Of a stretch of 64,000 nt of DNA, positions 1 through 8,898 are shown piece after piece. The DNA is taken from contig NZ_VEHL01000010.1 in NCBI RefSeq assembly GCF_007679965.1, forward strand, positions 62,001-126,000. The letters run 5' to 3'. Made by a program: the position numbers and the translations under genes. The DNA is from Bordetella genomosp. 13 (lineage in GTDB: Bacteria; Pseudomonadota; Gammaproteobacteria; Burkholderiales; Burkholderiaceae_B). The notes beneath the pieces are model-generated. The model was not told the DNA's origin. It saw nothing but the letters and a program-made list of their open reading frames with translations, and searched no databases. The stretch's first letter is position 1, and every line of letters starts with the position of its first letter.

Positions 1-28
1 GTACTTATTGATGGGATGCGCATGCGCA

Positions 29-974
<946 letters not shown>

Positions 975-991
<17 letters not shown>

Positions 992-1775
992 TCATGCCTC
1001 CGTCGACGATGATTTCCGTGGCCGTGATGAAGCGCGCTTCGTCCGACGCCAGGAACAGTGCGGCATTGGCCGTGTCCATGCCGTCGCCCATGAAGGGCAG
1101 CGGGATGCGCGACTGGCGCTGCGCCAGCAGGGCCTCGACGTCGCCGCCGGCGCGCTGGCCGGCCAGCCGCACCTCGACCATGGGCGTGTGCATCTGGCCA
1201 GGGATCACCGTGTTGCAGCGGATGTTCTTCTTCGCGTATTCCAGCGCCACCACGCGCGACAGCTGGATCACGCCGGCCTTGGCGCTCGCATAGCCCACCT
1301 GCGCCGAGCCCGTCCAGCGGATGCCCGAGGTGGATGCGATGTTGACGATGGCCCCGCCCCCCTGCGCCTCCATGAAGGGCAGCACGTAGCGGCAGCCCAG
1401 GTAGGCGCTCTTCAGGTTGAAGTCGATCTGCTGGTCCCAGGCGCTCTCGTCCAGGCCCACCGGGCCGCCCTTGCGCGAGCCGCCCACGTTGTTGACCAGG
1501 ATGTCGACCGTGCCCCACGCGTCCGCGCAGGCCTGCACCAATTCGCTGACCGCGTCGGCCGACGTGACGTCGGCCTGCCACGTGCGGATCTCGCCGCCCG
1601 CCTCGCGCACGCGCGCCACGGTCTCGTCCATGGCGGCGGGATTCATGTCCACCGCGAAGATTTTCGCCCCCTCCTGCGCGAAGCGGTAGGCGATGGCGCG
1701 GCCATTGCCCCAGCCCGGCCCCACGCTGCCCGCGCCGGTGACGATCGCCACCTTGCCCTGCAAACGACCCGTCAT
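975..1775 (-). CDS. SDR family NAD(P)-dependent oxidoreductase
   Basis: Classical short-chain dehydrogenase/reductase of 266 aa. The nucleotide-binding glycine motif near residue 14 is an expanded variant (TGAG...GPGWGNG). NNVGG lies near 95, Ser148/Ser150 are candidates for the catalytic serine, and YASAK gives Tyr162 and Lys166. The chosen ATG has a strong upstream AGGAGGAAC; an upstream extension of 21 codons has no such support. It probably oxidises an alcohol or diol whose product passes to the overlapping lactonase gene. Substrate unknown. Confidence 0.88.
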
Positions 1776-1847
1776 GATGTGTTCCTCCTGGTGATGCCTG
1801 TGGCCGGCGCCTTCGTGGCGCCGGATGTCTCGCGTCAATGCCCGAGT

Positions 1848-2399
1848 TCAACGTCCGAACGTCACCGTGCTGCCGTCGTCCGGCTGCACGTCGAACACGT
1901 TGATCGTCATCGAGATCAGCGTGTAGTAGCCCGCGATGCCCACCAGGTCGACCACGCGCTCCCGGCCCAGCACCCGCACGGCCTCCTGGTACAGCGCGTC
2001 GGGCACCTGGCGGGTCTCCAGCAGCGCGCGCACGAAGCGGTAGACCACCGACTCGTCGTCGCGGGCAAATTCCGGCGCGTCGCCCAGGCGGATCCGCTCG
2101 GCCACCTGCGCGTCCAGGCCGGCCTTGATCGCGATGGGATGGTGCGCCCACCACTCGAACGACGAGCGCCACCAGGCCGCCATGGTCAGGATGGCCAGCT
2201 CGGACAGGCGCGGCTCCAGGCTGGAGTCGTAGCGGCAGTACTGGCCCAGCGACTGCGCGTGCTCGGCCAGGCCGGGGCGATGCAGCCAGATGGCCAGGGG
2301 CCCGCGCACGCGGCCGCGCGGGCCGCTGGCGATGGCGTCGTGCACGCGGCGCTGGTGGTCGGACATCTGCGCCACGTCGGGCGGGTTCAGGCGAGGCAT
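1848..2399 (-). CDS. Carboxymuconolactone decarboxylase (CMD/AhpD-fold) family protein
   Basis: 183-aa all-alpha protein of the CMD family. The helix pattern ELAILTMAAWWRSSFEWWAHH is typical of the subgroup that lacks the AhpD CxxC redox pair, so a peroxidase role is unlikely and a decarboxylase/isomerase-like or ring-cleavage accessory role is more plausible. Start ATG preceded by GGAGACC. It lies between the amidohydrolase and the SDR in a minus-strand catabolic operon. A similar but distinct CMD protein is encoded at 6490-6915. Confidence 0.75.
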   Translation of the reverse strand: MPRLNPPDVAQMSDHQRRVHDAIASGPRGRVRGPLAIWLHRPGLAEHAQSLGQYCRYDSSLEPRLSELAILTMAAWWRSSFEWWAHHPIAIKAGLDAQVAERIRLGDAPEFARDDESVVYRFVRALLETRQVPDALYQEAVRVLGRERVVDLVGIAGYYTLISMTINVFDVQPDDGSTVTFGR

Positions 2400-2455
2400 G
2401 GATCGGTCTCCTTCATGTTCTTTGTAATGGGCATCCGCGCGGCGCGCGGCGTGCC

Positions 2456-3361
2456 TTACTGCGCGAATCGGTACAGCGTGTGCGGGTTCTCCACCAGGAT
2501 GCGCCGGCGCAGCGCGGCGTCGGGACACAGGCGCAGAAAGGTGTTGAGCAGTTCGCCGTCGTCCGGCATCTCGCCCGCCACGTTGGGATGCGGCCAGTCG
2601 GTGCCCCACAGCAGTTGCCCGGGCATGGCGTCCCGCAATGCGGACACCAGGGCCTCGCCGTCGCCGAACGGCCGGCGGGCCAGGCTGGACACGCGGTCCA
2701 GCCCCGAGATCTTCACCCACGCGCCGGGGTGGTCCCGCAAGCCCAGCAAGGCCTGGAACGCCTCGCTGCCCACGCCCTGCCCGGCCGCCACGCGGCCCAT
2801 GTGGTCGATCACGAACGGCACGCCCAGGGCCTTCAGCCTGGGCAGCAAACTGGACAGCGAGGCCTGGTCGGAATGCACGCACAGGTGCCAGCCCAGCGGC
2901 GCGATGCGCGGCGCCATGGCGGCCAGCTCGTCCCAGCCGCCATTGGCCAGGTGGGCGACGAAGTTGTAGCGCACGCCGCGCACGCCGCGACGGTCCAGTT
3001 CGGCCAGGCGTTCGTCGGTGACGTCGGACGGCAGCAGCGCCACGGCGCGGTACTGGCCCCGGCCCTGATCCAGCGCGTCCAGCGTGGGCGCCAGGTCGTA
3101 GCCATGGCAGCCTGGATGCACGACCACGCCGCGCGTGAATCCCAGTTGCCGATGCAGGCGAAGCACCTGTTCGAACGGCGCGTCCGGCGGCGTGTAGGGC
3201 CGGTCCTCGGCGTACGGAAACCGGTCGGCCGGCCCGAACACGTGGAAATGGGTGTCGCAGGCGCCCGCCGGCAGCGCGTGGCTGGGTGGCGTGATGGTGG
3301 CAAGCGGCGGCGCGCAATCGGGCATGGACGTCATCGAAGTGTTTGCGGATCCATGCATCAT
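2456..3361 (-). CDS. Amidohydrolase family protein (2-pyrone-4,6-dicarboxylate lactonase-like)
   Basis: TIM-barrel metal-dependent hydrolase of about 301 aa. The HxH metal motif is intact at residues 38-40 (CDTHFHVFG), followed by IDHMGR and a C-terminal WGTDWPHP carrying the metal-site Asp. This set resembles LigI-type 2-pyrone-4,6-dicarboxylate hydrolases and other lactonases. The start is uncertain: tandem ATGs at 3361 and 3358, and internal ATGs at 3334 and 3325, all keep the domain whole. It is first in the minus-strand operon and divergent from the LysR gene at 3427. A homologue with the same HxH and TDWPHP motifs lies at 61675-62553. Confidence 0.82.
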   Translation of the reverse strand: MMHGSANTSMTSMPDCAPPLATITPPSHALPAGACDTHFHVFGPADRFPYAEDRPYTPPDAPFEQVLRLHRQLGFTRGVVVHPGCHGYDLAPTLDALDQGRGQYRAVALLPSDVTDERLAELDRRGVRGVRYNFVAHLANGGWDELAAMAPRIAPLGWHLCVHSDQASLSSLLPRLKALGVPFVIDHMGRVAAGQGVGSEAFQALLGLRDHPGAWVKISGLDRVSSLARRPFGDGEALVSALRDAMPGQLLWGTDWPHPNVAGEMPDDGELLNTFLRLCPDAALRRRILVENPHTLYRFAQ

Positions 3362-3426
3362 CCGGGAGGCCGCCTCGTCGCGGCAAGGGTGCAAACGTGA
3401 CTTCTGATATAGAAAAAACGTATACC

Positions 3427-4335
3427 ATGACGACCATGGATCTCAAGCAAATCCGCTATTTCATTCTGGCCTGCGAAATGCGCAGCCTGTCGCGCGCCGC
3501 CGACGTACTGGGCCTGTCGCAGCCGTCGCTCAGCCGGCAGATCCAGCTGCTGGAGACCGAGCTGCGCCACCACCTGCTGGTGCGCACCGGGCGCGGCGTC
3601 GAGCCCACGCCGGCCGGTCTGCGCTTCCTCGCCCATGCCAAGGCGCTGGACGCGCTGGCCCTGCACGCCAAGGACGACATGCGCGCCTATGCCTCGACCA
3701 CCCAGGACAAGGTGCGGCTGGGCATGCCGCACCGCGTGGCGCGCCGGCTGGCGCCGCACATCGTGCAGACTTTCCGCCGACTGCATCCCGAGGCCGCGCT
3801 GACGCTGGCCGAGGGCCTGAGTTCCGAGATGAACGAGTGGCTGGTGAAGGACCGCGTCGACGTCGCCCTGCTGTACGATCCGCCTGCGTCGACACTGGTG
3901 CGCTTCGAATCGGTCTATCGCGAAGATCTGGTGCTGGCCTACAGCCGCACGTGCCGGCCGCTGCCGCCGCCGCGCGTGCGCGCGCGCGACCTGCACCGCT
4001 ATCCGCTGGTGCTGCCCAGCGCGCCCAACACGATCCGCGCGCTGGTCGACAGGACCTGCCGCGACCTGGACGTGACGCTGGACGTCGTGGCGGAGGTGGA
4101 CGTGGTGCACACCATCCTGCAGACCATGGCGCAGGACACCCTCTACACCATCCTGCCGCGCTCGGCGCTGCACGACATGCCGGGGCAGAATCACCTGGCG
4201 TACTCGGAAATCGCCGAGCCCGTGATCATGAACAACCTGACGCTGGCGCTGCCGGTGCGCGAGCCCCTGCCGCCGCTGGTGGGCGCCGCCGCGGCCATCA
4301 TCCGCGGACTGGACATGGCGCGGCTGTTCGCCTGA
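3427..4335 (+). CDS. LysR-family transcriptional regulator
   Basis: 302-aa LysR regulator. The N-terminal winged helix-turn-helix (FILACEMRSLSRAADVLGLSQPSLSRQI) is followed by a periplasmic-binding-protein-like effector domain. Start at 3427 or 3436 (MDLKQIRYF); neither has a strong ribosome site. Divergent from the amidohydrolase operon, so it is the likely regulator of 29-3361 with an aromatic or lactone-type inducer. It also converges on the Bug receptor at 4442. Confidence 0.9.
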   Translation: MTTMDLKQIRYFILACEMRSLSRAADVLGLSQPSLSRQIQLLETELRHHLLVRTGRGVEPTPAGLRFLAHAKALDALALHAKDDMRAYASTTQDKVRLGMPHRVARRLAPHIVQTFRRLHPEAALTLAEGLSSEMNEWLVKDRVDVALLYDPPASTLVRFESVYREDLVLAYSRTCRPLPPPRVRARDLHRYPLVLPSAPNTIRALVDRTCRDLDVTLDVVAEVDVVHTILQTMAQDTLYTILPRSALHDMPGQNHLAYSEIAEPVIMNNLTLALPVREPLPPLVGAAAAIIRGLDMARLFA

Positions 4336-4406
4336 GCCTCGGGCGAAAGCCGCCGCCAAGCGGGCGCGCAACGACGCGGCCTTCCGCCCGGCGCCAGATA
4401 CGTGCG

Positions 4407-4430
4407 GCCCGGCCGGCGCGCCGGCCGGGC
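4407..4430. terminator. 24-bp perfect GC palindrome between convergent genes
   Basis: GCCCGGCCGGCG followed immediately by its exact reverse complement lies in the 106-bp gap between the LysR stop (4335) and the minus-strand Bug stop (4442). It is symmetrical, so it would fold in either transcript. No T-run follows on either strand, so termination efficiency is uncertain. Confidence 0.45.
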
Positions 4431-4441
4431 GGCGATGACCC

Positions 4442-5437
4442 TCAGTTCACCGTGATGCCCGCCGCCTCGATCAGCGCCGCGAAGCGCGGCACGTCCCTGG
4501 CGATCAGGGCCTGGAAGGCGGCGGCCCCGCGTTCCTTGCCGCGGGGCGCGGCCGCGGCCAGACCCTGCAGCGAGGCGGTCACGTCCGGGTCGCTCAACGC
4601 GGCATCGAGCGCCTGTTCCAGCCGAGCCACCACCGGGGCGGGCGTGCCCGCCGGCGCCGCGATGCCGTTCCATACGCTCAGGTCGAACTGCGGCACGCCC
4701 GCCTCCGCGAAGGTCGGCACGTCCGGCAGCTGCGGCAGGCGCTCGTCCGTGGCCACCGCCAGCGCCGTCACGCGGCCGGACTTGTGCAGCGGAATCATCG
4801 TCACGGTCTGGTCGATCACCGCGTCCACCGTGCCCGCCATCAGGTCCGCGATCGCCGGGCCGGAGCCGCGGTACGGCACCGGCGTGCCCTGCGTCTTCGT
4901 CACGAACAGGAAGTTGGCCGCGGCGATGTGGCTGGTCGATCCCGAGCCCGCGTTGCCGAAGTTCAGCGCATTGGGCCTGGCCCGCAGCGTGTCCAGCATG
5001 TGCTTCACGCTGTCGATGCCGCTGGCCTTGCTGGCGGCCAGCACCATGGGCACCGTGGCCACCAGGCCCACGCCCACCATGTCCCGGCGCGGATCGAACT
5101 TCGACTTGGGATACAGCGACGGCGCGATGGCCAGCGACCCCATGTTGCCGAAGGTGATGGTGTAGCCGTCGGGCGCGGCGCGCACCACGCGCTGGTTGCC
5201 GATCATGGTGCCGCCGCCGCCCAGGTTCTCGACCACGATGGTCTGGCCCAGCTGCCTGCCCATGGCGTTGGCCACGATGCGCGCCAGTCCGTCGGTCGAG
5301 CCGCCGGGCGCATACGGGACGATCATCGAGATGGGCCGCGACGGATAGTCGCCGGCCCTCGCGGAACCCGCCGCCAGTGTGGCGGCCAGCGCGGCGGCCA
5401 GCGCGGCGGCCAGCGCCGCCGAGGATAGTGATGTCAT
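4442..5437 (-). CDS. Bug/TctC family tripartite tricarboxylate transporter substrate-binding protein
   Basis: 331-aa periplasmic solute receptor. After a cleavable signal peptide (mature end near AGDYPSRP) comes the Bug signature PSRPISMIVPYAPGGSTD, then the VVENLGGGGT region and PVPYRGSGPAIADLMAG. Bug proteins bind carboxylates or other small organic acids. No TctA/TctB genes are present here. It is the last gene of the minus operon containing the dehydrogenase at 5540 and the CMD at 6490. The hydrophobic core of the signal peptide is encoded by three perfect 12-bp repeats. Confidence 0.92.
   Translation of the reverse strand: MTSLSSAALAAALAAALAATLAAGSARAGDYPSRPISMIVPYAPGGSTDGLARIVANAMGRQLGQTIVVENLGGGGTMIGNQRVVRAAPDGYTITFGNMGSLAIAPSLYPKSKFDPRRDMVGVGLVATVPMVLAASKASGIDSVKHMLDTLRARPNALNFGNAGSGSTSHIAAANFLFVTKTQGTPVPYRGSGPAIADLMAGTVDAVIDQTVTMIPLHKSGRVTALAVATDERLPQLPDVPTFAEAGVPQFDLSVWNGIAAPAGTPAPVVARLEQALDAALSDPDVTASLQGLAAAAPRGKERGAAAFQALIARDVPRFAALIEAAGITVN
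5381..5416. repeat. Three 12-bp tandem repeats in a signal-peptide coding region
   Basis: GGCGGCCAGCGC occurs three times head to tail. On the minus strand it encodes AAL-A repeats of the Bug signal-peptide core. The unit is a multiple of three, so slippage would lengthen or shorten the hydrophobic core without a frameshift. Confidence 0.9.
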
Positions 5438-5539
5438 GCCTGTCTCCCGGACGCGGGCAAAGCCGCGCCCCTCGGCCCCGTGAGGCCGATCTCTGTTCTT
5501 GTCGATGGAATGGCGCCGGCCCGTGGGCCGGCGTGCGCG

Positions 5540-6493
5540 TCAGTCCCGCCGCCCGCCGTGGGACCGCAGTTCGATGCCGGCCAAGTGCTCCGACAGCCGC
5601 GCCACCGCGGTGTGGTCCTGGCCCTTGCCCAGCGACTTGCCGGCCGAGGCCCACATCTCGCGGCACAGGGCCGCGAACGGCGTCGGCGTGCCGGTGTCCT
5701 GCGCCATGCCCAGCGCGATGCTCAGGTCCTTCACCATCAGGTCCAGTCCGAAACCGGAATCGAAGGCGCGCGACAGCACGAACTGCTTGAACTTCTTCTG
5801 CGTGGAGTTGTTCGTGCCCGTGGACGCGTTGAGCACGTCGACGATCACCTCGGGATCCAGGCCGAACTGCTGGCCGATCAGCATGGCCTCCACACCGATC
5901 AGGAAGCCGCCGGCGGACACCAGGTTGTTCAGCGCCTTCATGGCATGCGCGCTGCCCACCGCCCCGGTGTGCAGCACCGAGCTGCCCATGGCCTGCAGCA
6001 CCGGCCGCACCCGTTCCAGCGTAGCGGCCTCGCCGCCGAACATGATGGCCAGCTCGCCGGTGCGCGCGCGCGGCACGCCGCCCGACACGGGCGCGTCCAC
6101 GAGCTCGCCGCCAGCCGCCGCCACGGCACGCGCCAGGCGCTGTGTGTGCGCCGGCACGCCGGAACTCATCTCGATGATGACCGTGCCGGGCCTCATGCCG
6201 GCCAGCACGCCCTGCGGCCCCTGCAGCACCTGCTCGACGATGGCGCTGGTGGGCAGCATGGTGATCACCACGTCGCTCTGCGCCGCCAGCGCACGCCCGT
6301 CGGCCGAGGCTTGCCCGCCGACATCCTTGGCGAAGCGTTCGGCCTGGCCCGGCGAGGCATCGCTGGCCGTGACCGCATGGCCGGCCTGGTGCAGCCGGCT
6401 GGCCATCGGCCAACCCATGCTGCCCACGCCGATGAAGCCGATGCGCGTTGGCGTGCCGCGCGGCTCGTCTTGATGGTTGTCCGCGCCGCTCAT
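5540..6493 (-). CDS. NAD(P)-dependent beta-hydroxyacid dehydrogenase (3-hydroxyisobutyrate dehydrogenase-like)
   Basis: 317-aa member of the 6-phosphogluconate/3-hydroxyisobutyrate dehydrogenase family. The Rossmann motif GFIGVGSMGWPMA is at about 19-31, the substrate loop APVSGGVPRARTGEL near 134-148, and the catalytic-lysine motif HAMKALNN places Lys186 and Asn190. It oxidises a short beta-hydroxyacid to a semialdehyde. Its ATG overlaps the stop of the CMD gene by 4 nt (ATGA), so the two are co-translated. The Bug gene follows about 100 nt downstream. Confidence 0.88.
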   Translation of the reverse strand: MSGADNHQDEPRGTPTRIGFIGVGSMGWPMASRLHQAGHAVTASDASPGQAERFAKDVGGQASADGRALAAQSDVVITMLPTSAIVEQVLQGPQGVLAGMRPGTVIIEMSSGVPAHTQRLARAVAAAGGELVDAPVSGGVPRARTGELAIMFGGEAATLERVRPVLQAMGSSVLHTGAVGSAHAMKALNNLVSAGGFLIGVEAMLIGQQFGLDPEVIVDVLNASTGTNNSTQKKFKQFVLSRAFDSGFGLDLMVKDLSIALGMAQDTGTPTPFAALCREMWASAGKSLGKGQDHTAVARLSEHLAGIELRSHGGRRD

Positions 6494-6915
6494 GCCTTTT
6501 CCTTCTTCGGCGGGTCCTTGAACGCGCCCTCTTCCTCCAGCACCGCGTTGGCCACCTTGAAGGCGTCCAGCCCGGCGGGTATGCCGCAATACACCGTGGC
6601 GTGCAGCAGGATCTCCTTGATCTCGTCCGCCGTCACGCCGTTGTTCAACGCGCCCTTCACGTGCAGCTTGATCTCCGCCGGGCGGTTCAGCGCGGTCAGC
6701 ATCGCCAGGTTCAGCATGCTGCGGGTCTTGTGGTCCAGGCCCGGGCGGCCCCACGCATACCCCCAGCACCACTCGGTGGTAATGCGCTGGAAGGCCATCA
6801 TGAAATCATTGGCGCGCGCCAGCGAGCCGTCCACATACTCGGCGCCCAGCACTTCGCGGCGCAGCTTCAGGCCCTCGTCGAACAGGTCCTGCACGGAGGG
6901 TTGCTTGTCTGCCAT
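6490..6915 (-). CDS. Carboxymuconolactone decarboxylase family protein (PcaC-like)
   Basis: 141-aa protein close in pattern to 4-carboxymuconolactone decarboxylase: WCWGYAWGRPGLDHKTRSMLNLAMLTALNR, then LHVKGALNNGVT and EIKEILLHATVYCGIP. Start chosen at an ATG preceded by GGAGATATCC. First gene of a three-gene minus operon (CMD, dehydrogenase, Bug receptor) read away from the GntR regulator at 7224. No other protocatechuate genes are nearby, so the true substrate may differ from carboxymuconolactone. Confidence 0.82.
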   Translation of the reverse strand: MADKQPSVQDLFDEGLKLRREVLGAEYVDGSLARANDFMMAFQRITTEWCWGYAWGRPGLDHKTRSMLNLAMLTALNRPAEIKLHVKGALNNGVTADEIKEILLHATVYCGIPAGLDAFKVANAVLEEEGAFKDPPKKEKA

Positions 6916-7223
6916 GGATATCTCCTTCACATCGGTGGATACGCCGGCGCGTGGCGTACGGGCGCGCGGCGCGACGAAGCCGGACTTCGAATCGTCTCGG
7001 TTATTTTTATATTGTCAGACAATCTGATTGATAGTCAACCACCTTTGCAGGATACTGGCCTGAGCCTGCCGGGCCGTTCCAAGGGCGAATACCGGCGTGC
7101 GCAGCACGAAGGTACGTCCGTGACCCCGCCGGCCCGGCCCTGCTCGCGGGATATAGTTCGGGGTTTGCACGTGCCGCGCCGTACGCTTTGCGCGCCACGC
7201 CGATGCCGTACGCCGAGGATTCC
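6916..7223. promoter_or_regulatory. Divergent promoter region between CMD operon and FadR-type GntR gene
   Basis: 308-bp gene-free stretch. It holds an AT-rich patch (about 7000-7035) in otherwise GC-rich DNA, with the operator-like palindrome at 7011-7023. I see no small gene in it. An A/T-rich TATATTG at about 7007-7013 could serve as a -10 for the minus operon, so a repressor bound at the palindrome would block it. Confidence 0.6.
7011..7023. promoter_or_regulatory. FadR/FCD-type GntR operator palindrome
   Basis: ATTGTC-A-GACAAT is a perfect 6-bp inverted repeat around one base. Its core TTGTCAGACAA fits the TNGTNNNACNA pattern bound by many FCD-class GntR repressors. It lies between the divergent CMD operon and the FCD-class regulator gene at 7224. 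Confidence 0.7.
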
Positions 7224-7910
7224 ATGGCCCAGCCATCCCATTCCGTGTTCGAAAAGCCCAGCACCCTGCGATCCCGGGTCGAGGACTACCTGCGCAACGC
7301 GATCATGGAGGGCCGGCTGAAAGGCGGCGACAAGCTGCGCGAGCTGGAGCTGTGCGAGCAGCTGGGCATCAGCCGCCCCACGCTGCGCGAGGCGCTGCGC
7401 ACGCTGGAAGCCGAGCGCCTCATCACCATCGAGCCGCACCGCGGCCCGACCGTGGCCACGCTGACGGTCAAGGCCGCGCGCGACCTCTATGCCCTGCGCG
7501 CGCTGCTGGAAGGCTATGCGGCGCACGAGTTCGCCCGCCTGGCCGGCGATGCGGACATCGAGCGGCTGCGCCAGTCGGTGCAGGCCCTGCACCGCTGCGC
7601 CGCCGACGCCGACCAGGCTGCGTTGCTGGCCGCCAAGCGCGAGTTCTACGACGTGCTGCTTTCGGGTTGCGACAACGCGCTGGTGCAGGACATGCTGCCC
7701 GGCCTGCTGTCGCGCATCAACCTGCTGCGCGCCACGTCGTTCTCCAGCCCTCGGCGCCTGCCGCAGAGCCTGGCCGAGATCGACCGCCTGTACGCGTGCA
7801 TCGAACGGCGCGACGCCGAGGGCGCGCAGCAGGCCGCGCGCGACCACATCGCCAATGCCGAACAGGCGGCACTGGACGTGCTGCGCCAGCAGGACGCGTC
7901 CCGAGGCTAG
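7224..7910 (+). CDS. GntR-family (FadR/FCD subfamily) transcriptional regulator
   Basis: 228-aa regulator. The N-terminal winged helix (about residues 10-75, GDKLRELELCEQLGISRPTLREALRTLEAERL) is followed by an all-helical FCD ligand-binding domain with metal-ligand-like His/Asp positions (EFYDVLL, ARDHI). Start at 7224 has GAGGA upstream; an in-frame ATG at 7203 is possible. The matching operator at 7011-7023 supports control of the divergent CMD/dehydrogenase/Bug operon and autoregulation. Confidence 0.9.
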   Translation: MAQPSHSVFEKPSTLRSRVEDYLRNAIMEGRLKGGDKLRELELCEQLGISRPTLREALRTLEAERLITIEPHRGPTVATLTVKAARDLYALRALLEGYAAHEFARLAGDADIERLRQSVQALHRCAADADQAALLAAKREFYDVLLSGCDNALVQDMLPGLLSRINLLRATSFSSPRRLPQSLAEIDRLYACIERRDAEGAQQAARDHIANAEQAALDVLRQQDASRG

Positions 7911-8131
7911 CGCGATGGTGGCCGGGTGCCAGGCCACTGACCATGGCGCCTGTCGCGGCCGGTTGCGCGCGGTCGCGGACCGGCTCCGCGCGCTGCGCAC
8001 GTAGGCAGCGTGCGCAAGACCGCAGCCATTCGCCCGGCTGGCCTGTAGCCTTGCGGCACGGATCGGCGGACCGCGGATGTGAAAGCGCGGCGCCCGGCCC
8101 AGCCGGGACGCCGCGCGGGAACGTCAGGGCA

Positions 8132-8308
8132 TCAACGGAAGATGTCGATCATCATGCCGGTGCCGGCGCCGATCATCGCGCCGGCGGAGCCGTCGCCGCC
8201 CGAGGCGCGGTCCACACCGCCGCCGATCAGGCCGCCGGCCGCGGTGGCGCAACCGTTCAGGACGACGACCAGGGCGATCGCCGCGAGTCTGTAGGCAGTC
8301 TTCTTCAT
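8132..8308 (-). CDS. Small glycine-rich lipoprotein
   Basis: 58-aa predicted lipoprotein. A short signal (MKKTAYRLAAIALVVV) ends in the lipobox LNGC with the lipidated Cys at 20. The remainder is a glycine-zipper-like segment (AAGGLIGGGVD, GAMIGAGTGMMID) seen in small membrane-associated envelope proteins. It follows the 8325-8768 gene by 16 nt on the same strand, so the two are probably cotranscribed. Function unknown. Confidence 0.7.
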   Translation of the reverse strand: MKKTAYRLAAIALVVVLNGCATAAGGLIGGGVDRASGGDGSAGAMIGAGTGMMIDIFR

Positions 8309-8324
8309 CGTGTTCTCCTTGGAA

Positions 8325-8768
8325 TTACTTGGAGGATTGTTCAACCAGATCGCGCCAGACCACGCCCATCACCGGCGCGCCCAGCTTGTCGGGGTTCGCG
8401 TTGTACCAGGTGGTGATGCGTTCCGAGGCCTGCCACAGGTTCATGGTCTGCAGCGTTTCCGTGATCTTCGTGCCCGCGCCGGGCGCCGCGGCGTTGTTGC
8501 GCTTCGCGTAGGCGGCCTCGGCCACGATCATGTTGGCCATGCCGATCAGGAAGGCGCGACGCTCTTCCGCGGTGGCGGCCAGCCAGCCCTTGCCATCCAC
8601 CACGATGGGGCTGCGTGCAGGCTTGCCGGTGGCCGTGGTGACGGGGGCGGTGGGCTGCGTGGCGCTGCCTCCGGTGTTCTCGCCCCGGGTCTGCATCTGG
8701 GCGTGCGCCGTTCCCAGCGCCGCGGCCATCAGCAGCGGGATCATCAGGCCTTGAATACGCTTACGCAT
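8325..8768 (-). CDS. Periplasmic protein of unknown function
   Basis: 147-aa protein with a cleavable signal peptide (cleavage likely after AHA, residue about 23), a low-complexity Gly/Thr/Pro linker, and a C-terminal helical domain containing KGWLAATAEERRAFLIGMANMIVAEAAYAKRN and ITTWYNANPDKL. I do not recognise the family. It sits with the small lipoprotein gene downstream in an apparent two-gene operon, suggesting an envelope role. Confidence 0.7.
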   Translation of the reverse strand: MRKRIQGLMIPLLMAAALGTAHAQMQTRGENTGGSATQPTAPVTTATGKPARSPIVVDGKGWLAATAEERRAFLIGMANMIVAEAAYAKRNNAAAPGAGTKITETLQTMNLWQASERITTWYNANPDKLGAPVMGVVWRDLVEQSSK

Positions 8769-8898
8769 GGATAGTTCTCCGTCAGAAAGTCCGGCGTGGG
8801 CAAGGGCCCTTACCTATGTTGTTCGATGCGGAATCTGGCGAAACCATCTTACCCACGCAGGCGTAAGCAAGGGATGAACGTTAGTAAGCAGGTGCTGC

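Noticed and set aside
1188..2969. Long plus-strand open frame of 593 codons opposite the SDR/CMD/amidohydrolase operon
   Set aside because: Frame is the high-GC shadow of confident minus-strand genes; its translation is Arg/His/Ala-rich without family motifs.
4407..4430. Palindrome considered as a replication, recombination or att site
   Set aside because: Single GC palindrome between convergent genes without mobile-element genes or target repeats; a transcript-end hairpin is simpler.
6490..6915. Naming the gene pcaC and the operon as protocatechuate pathway
   Set aside because: No pcaB, pcaD, pcaGH or pcaIJ nearby; the operon pairs it with a beta-hydroxyacid dehydrogenase and a Bug receptor instead.
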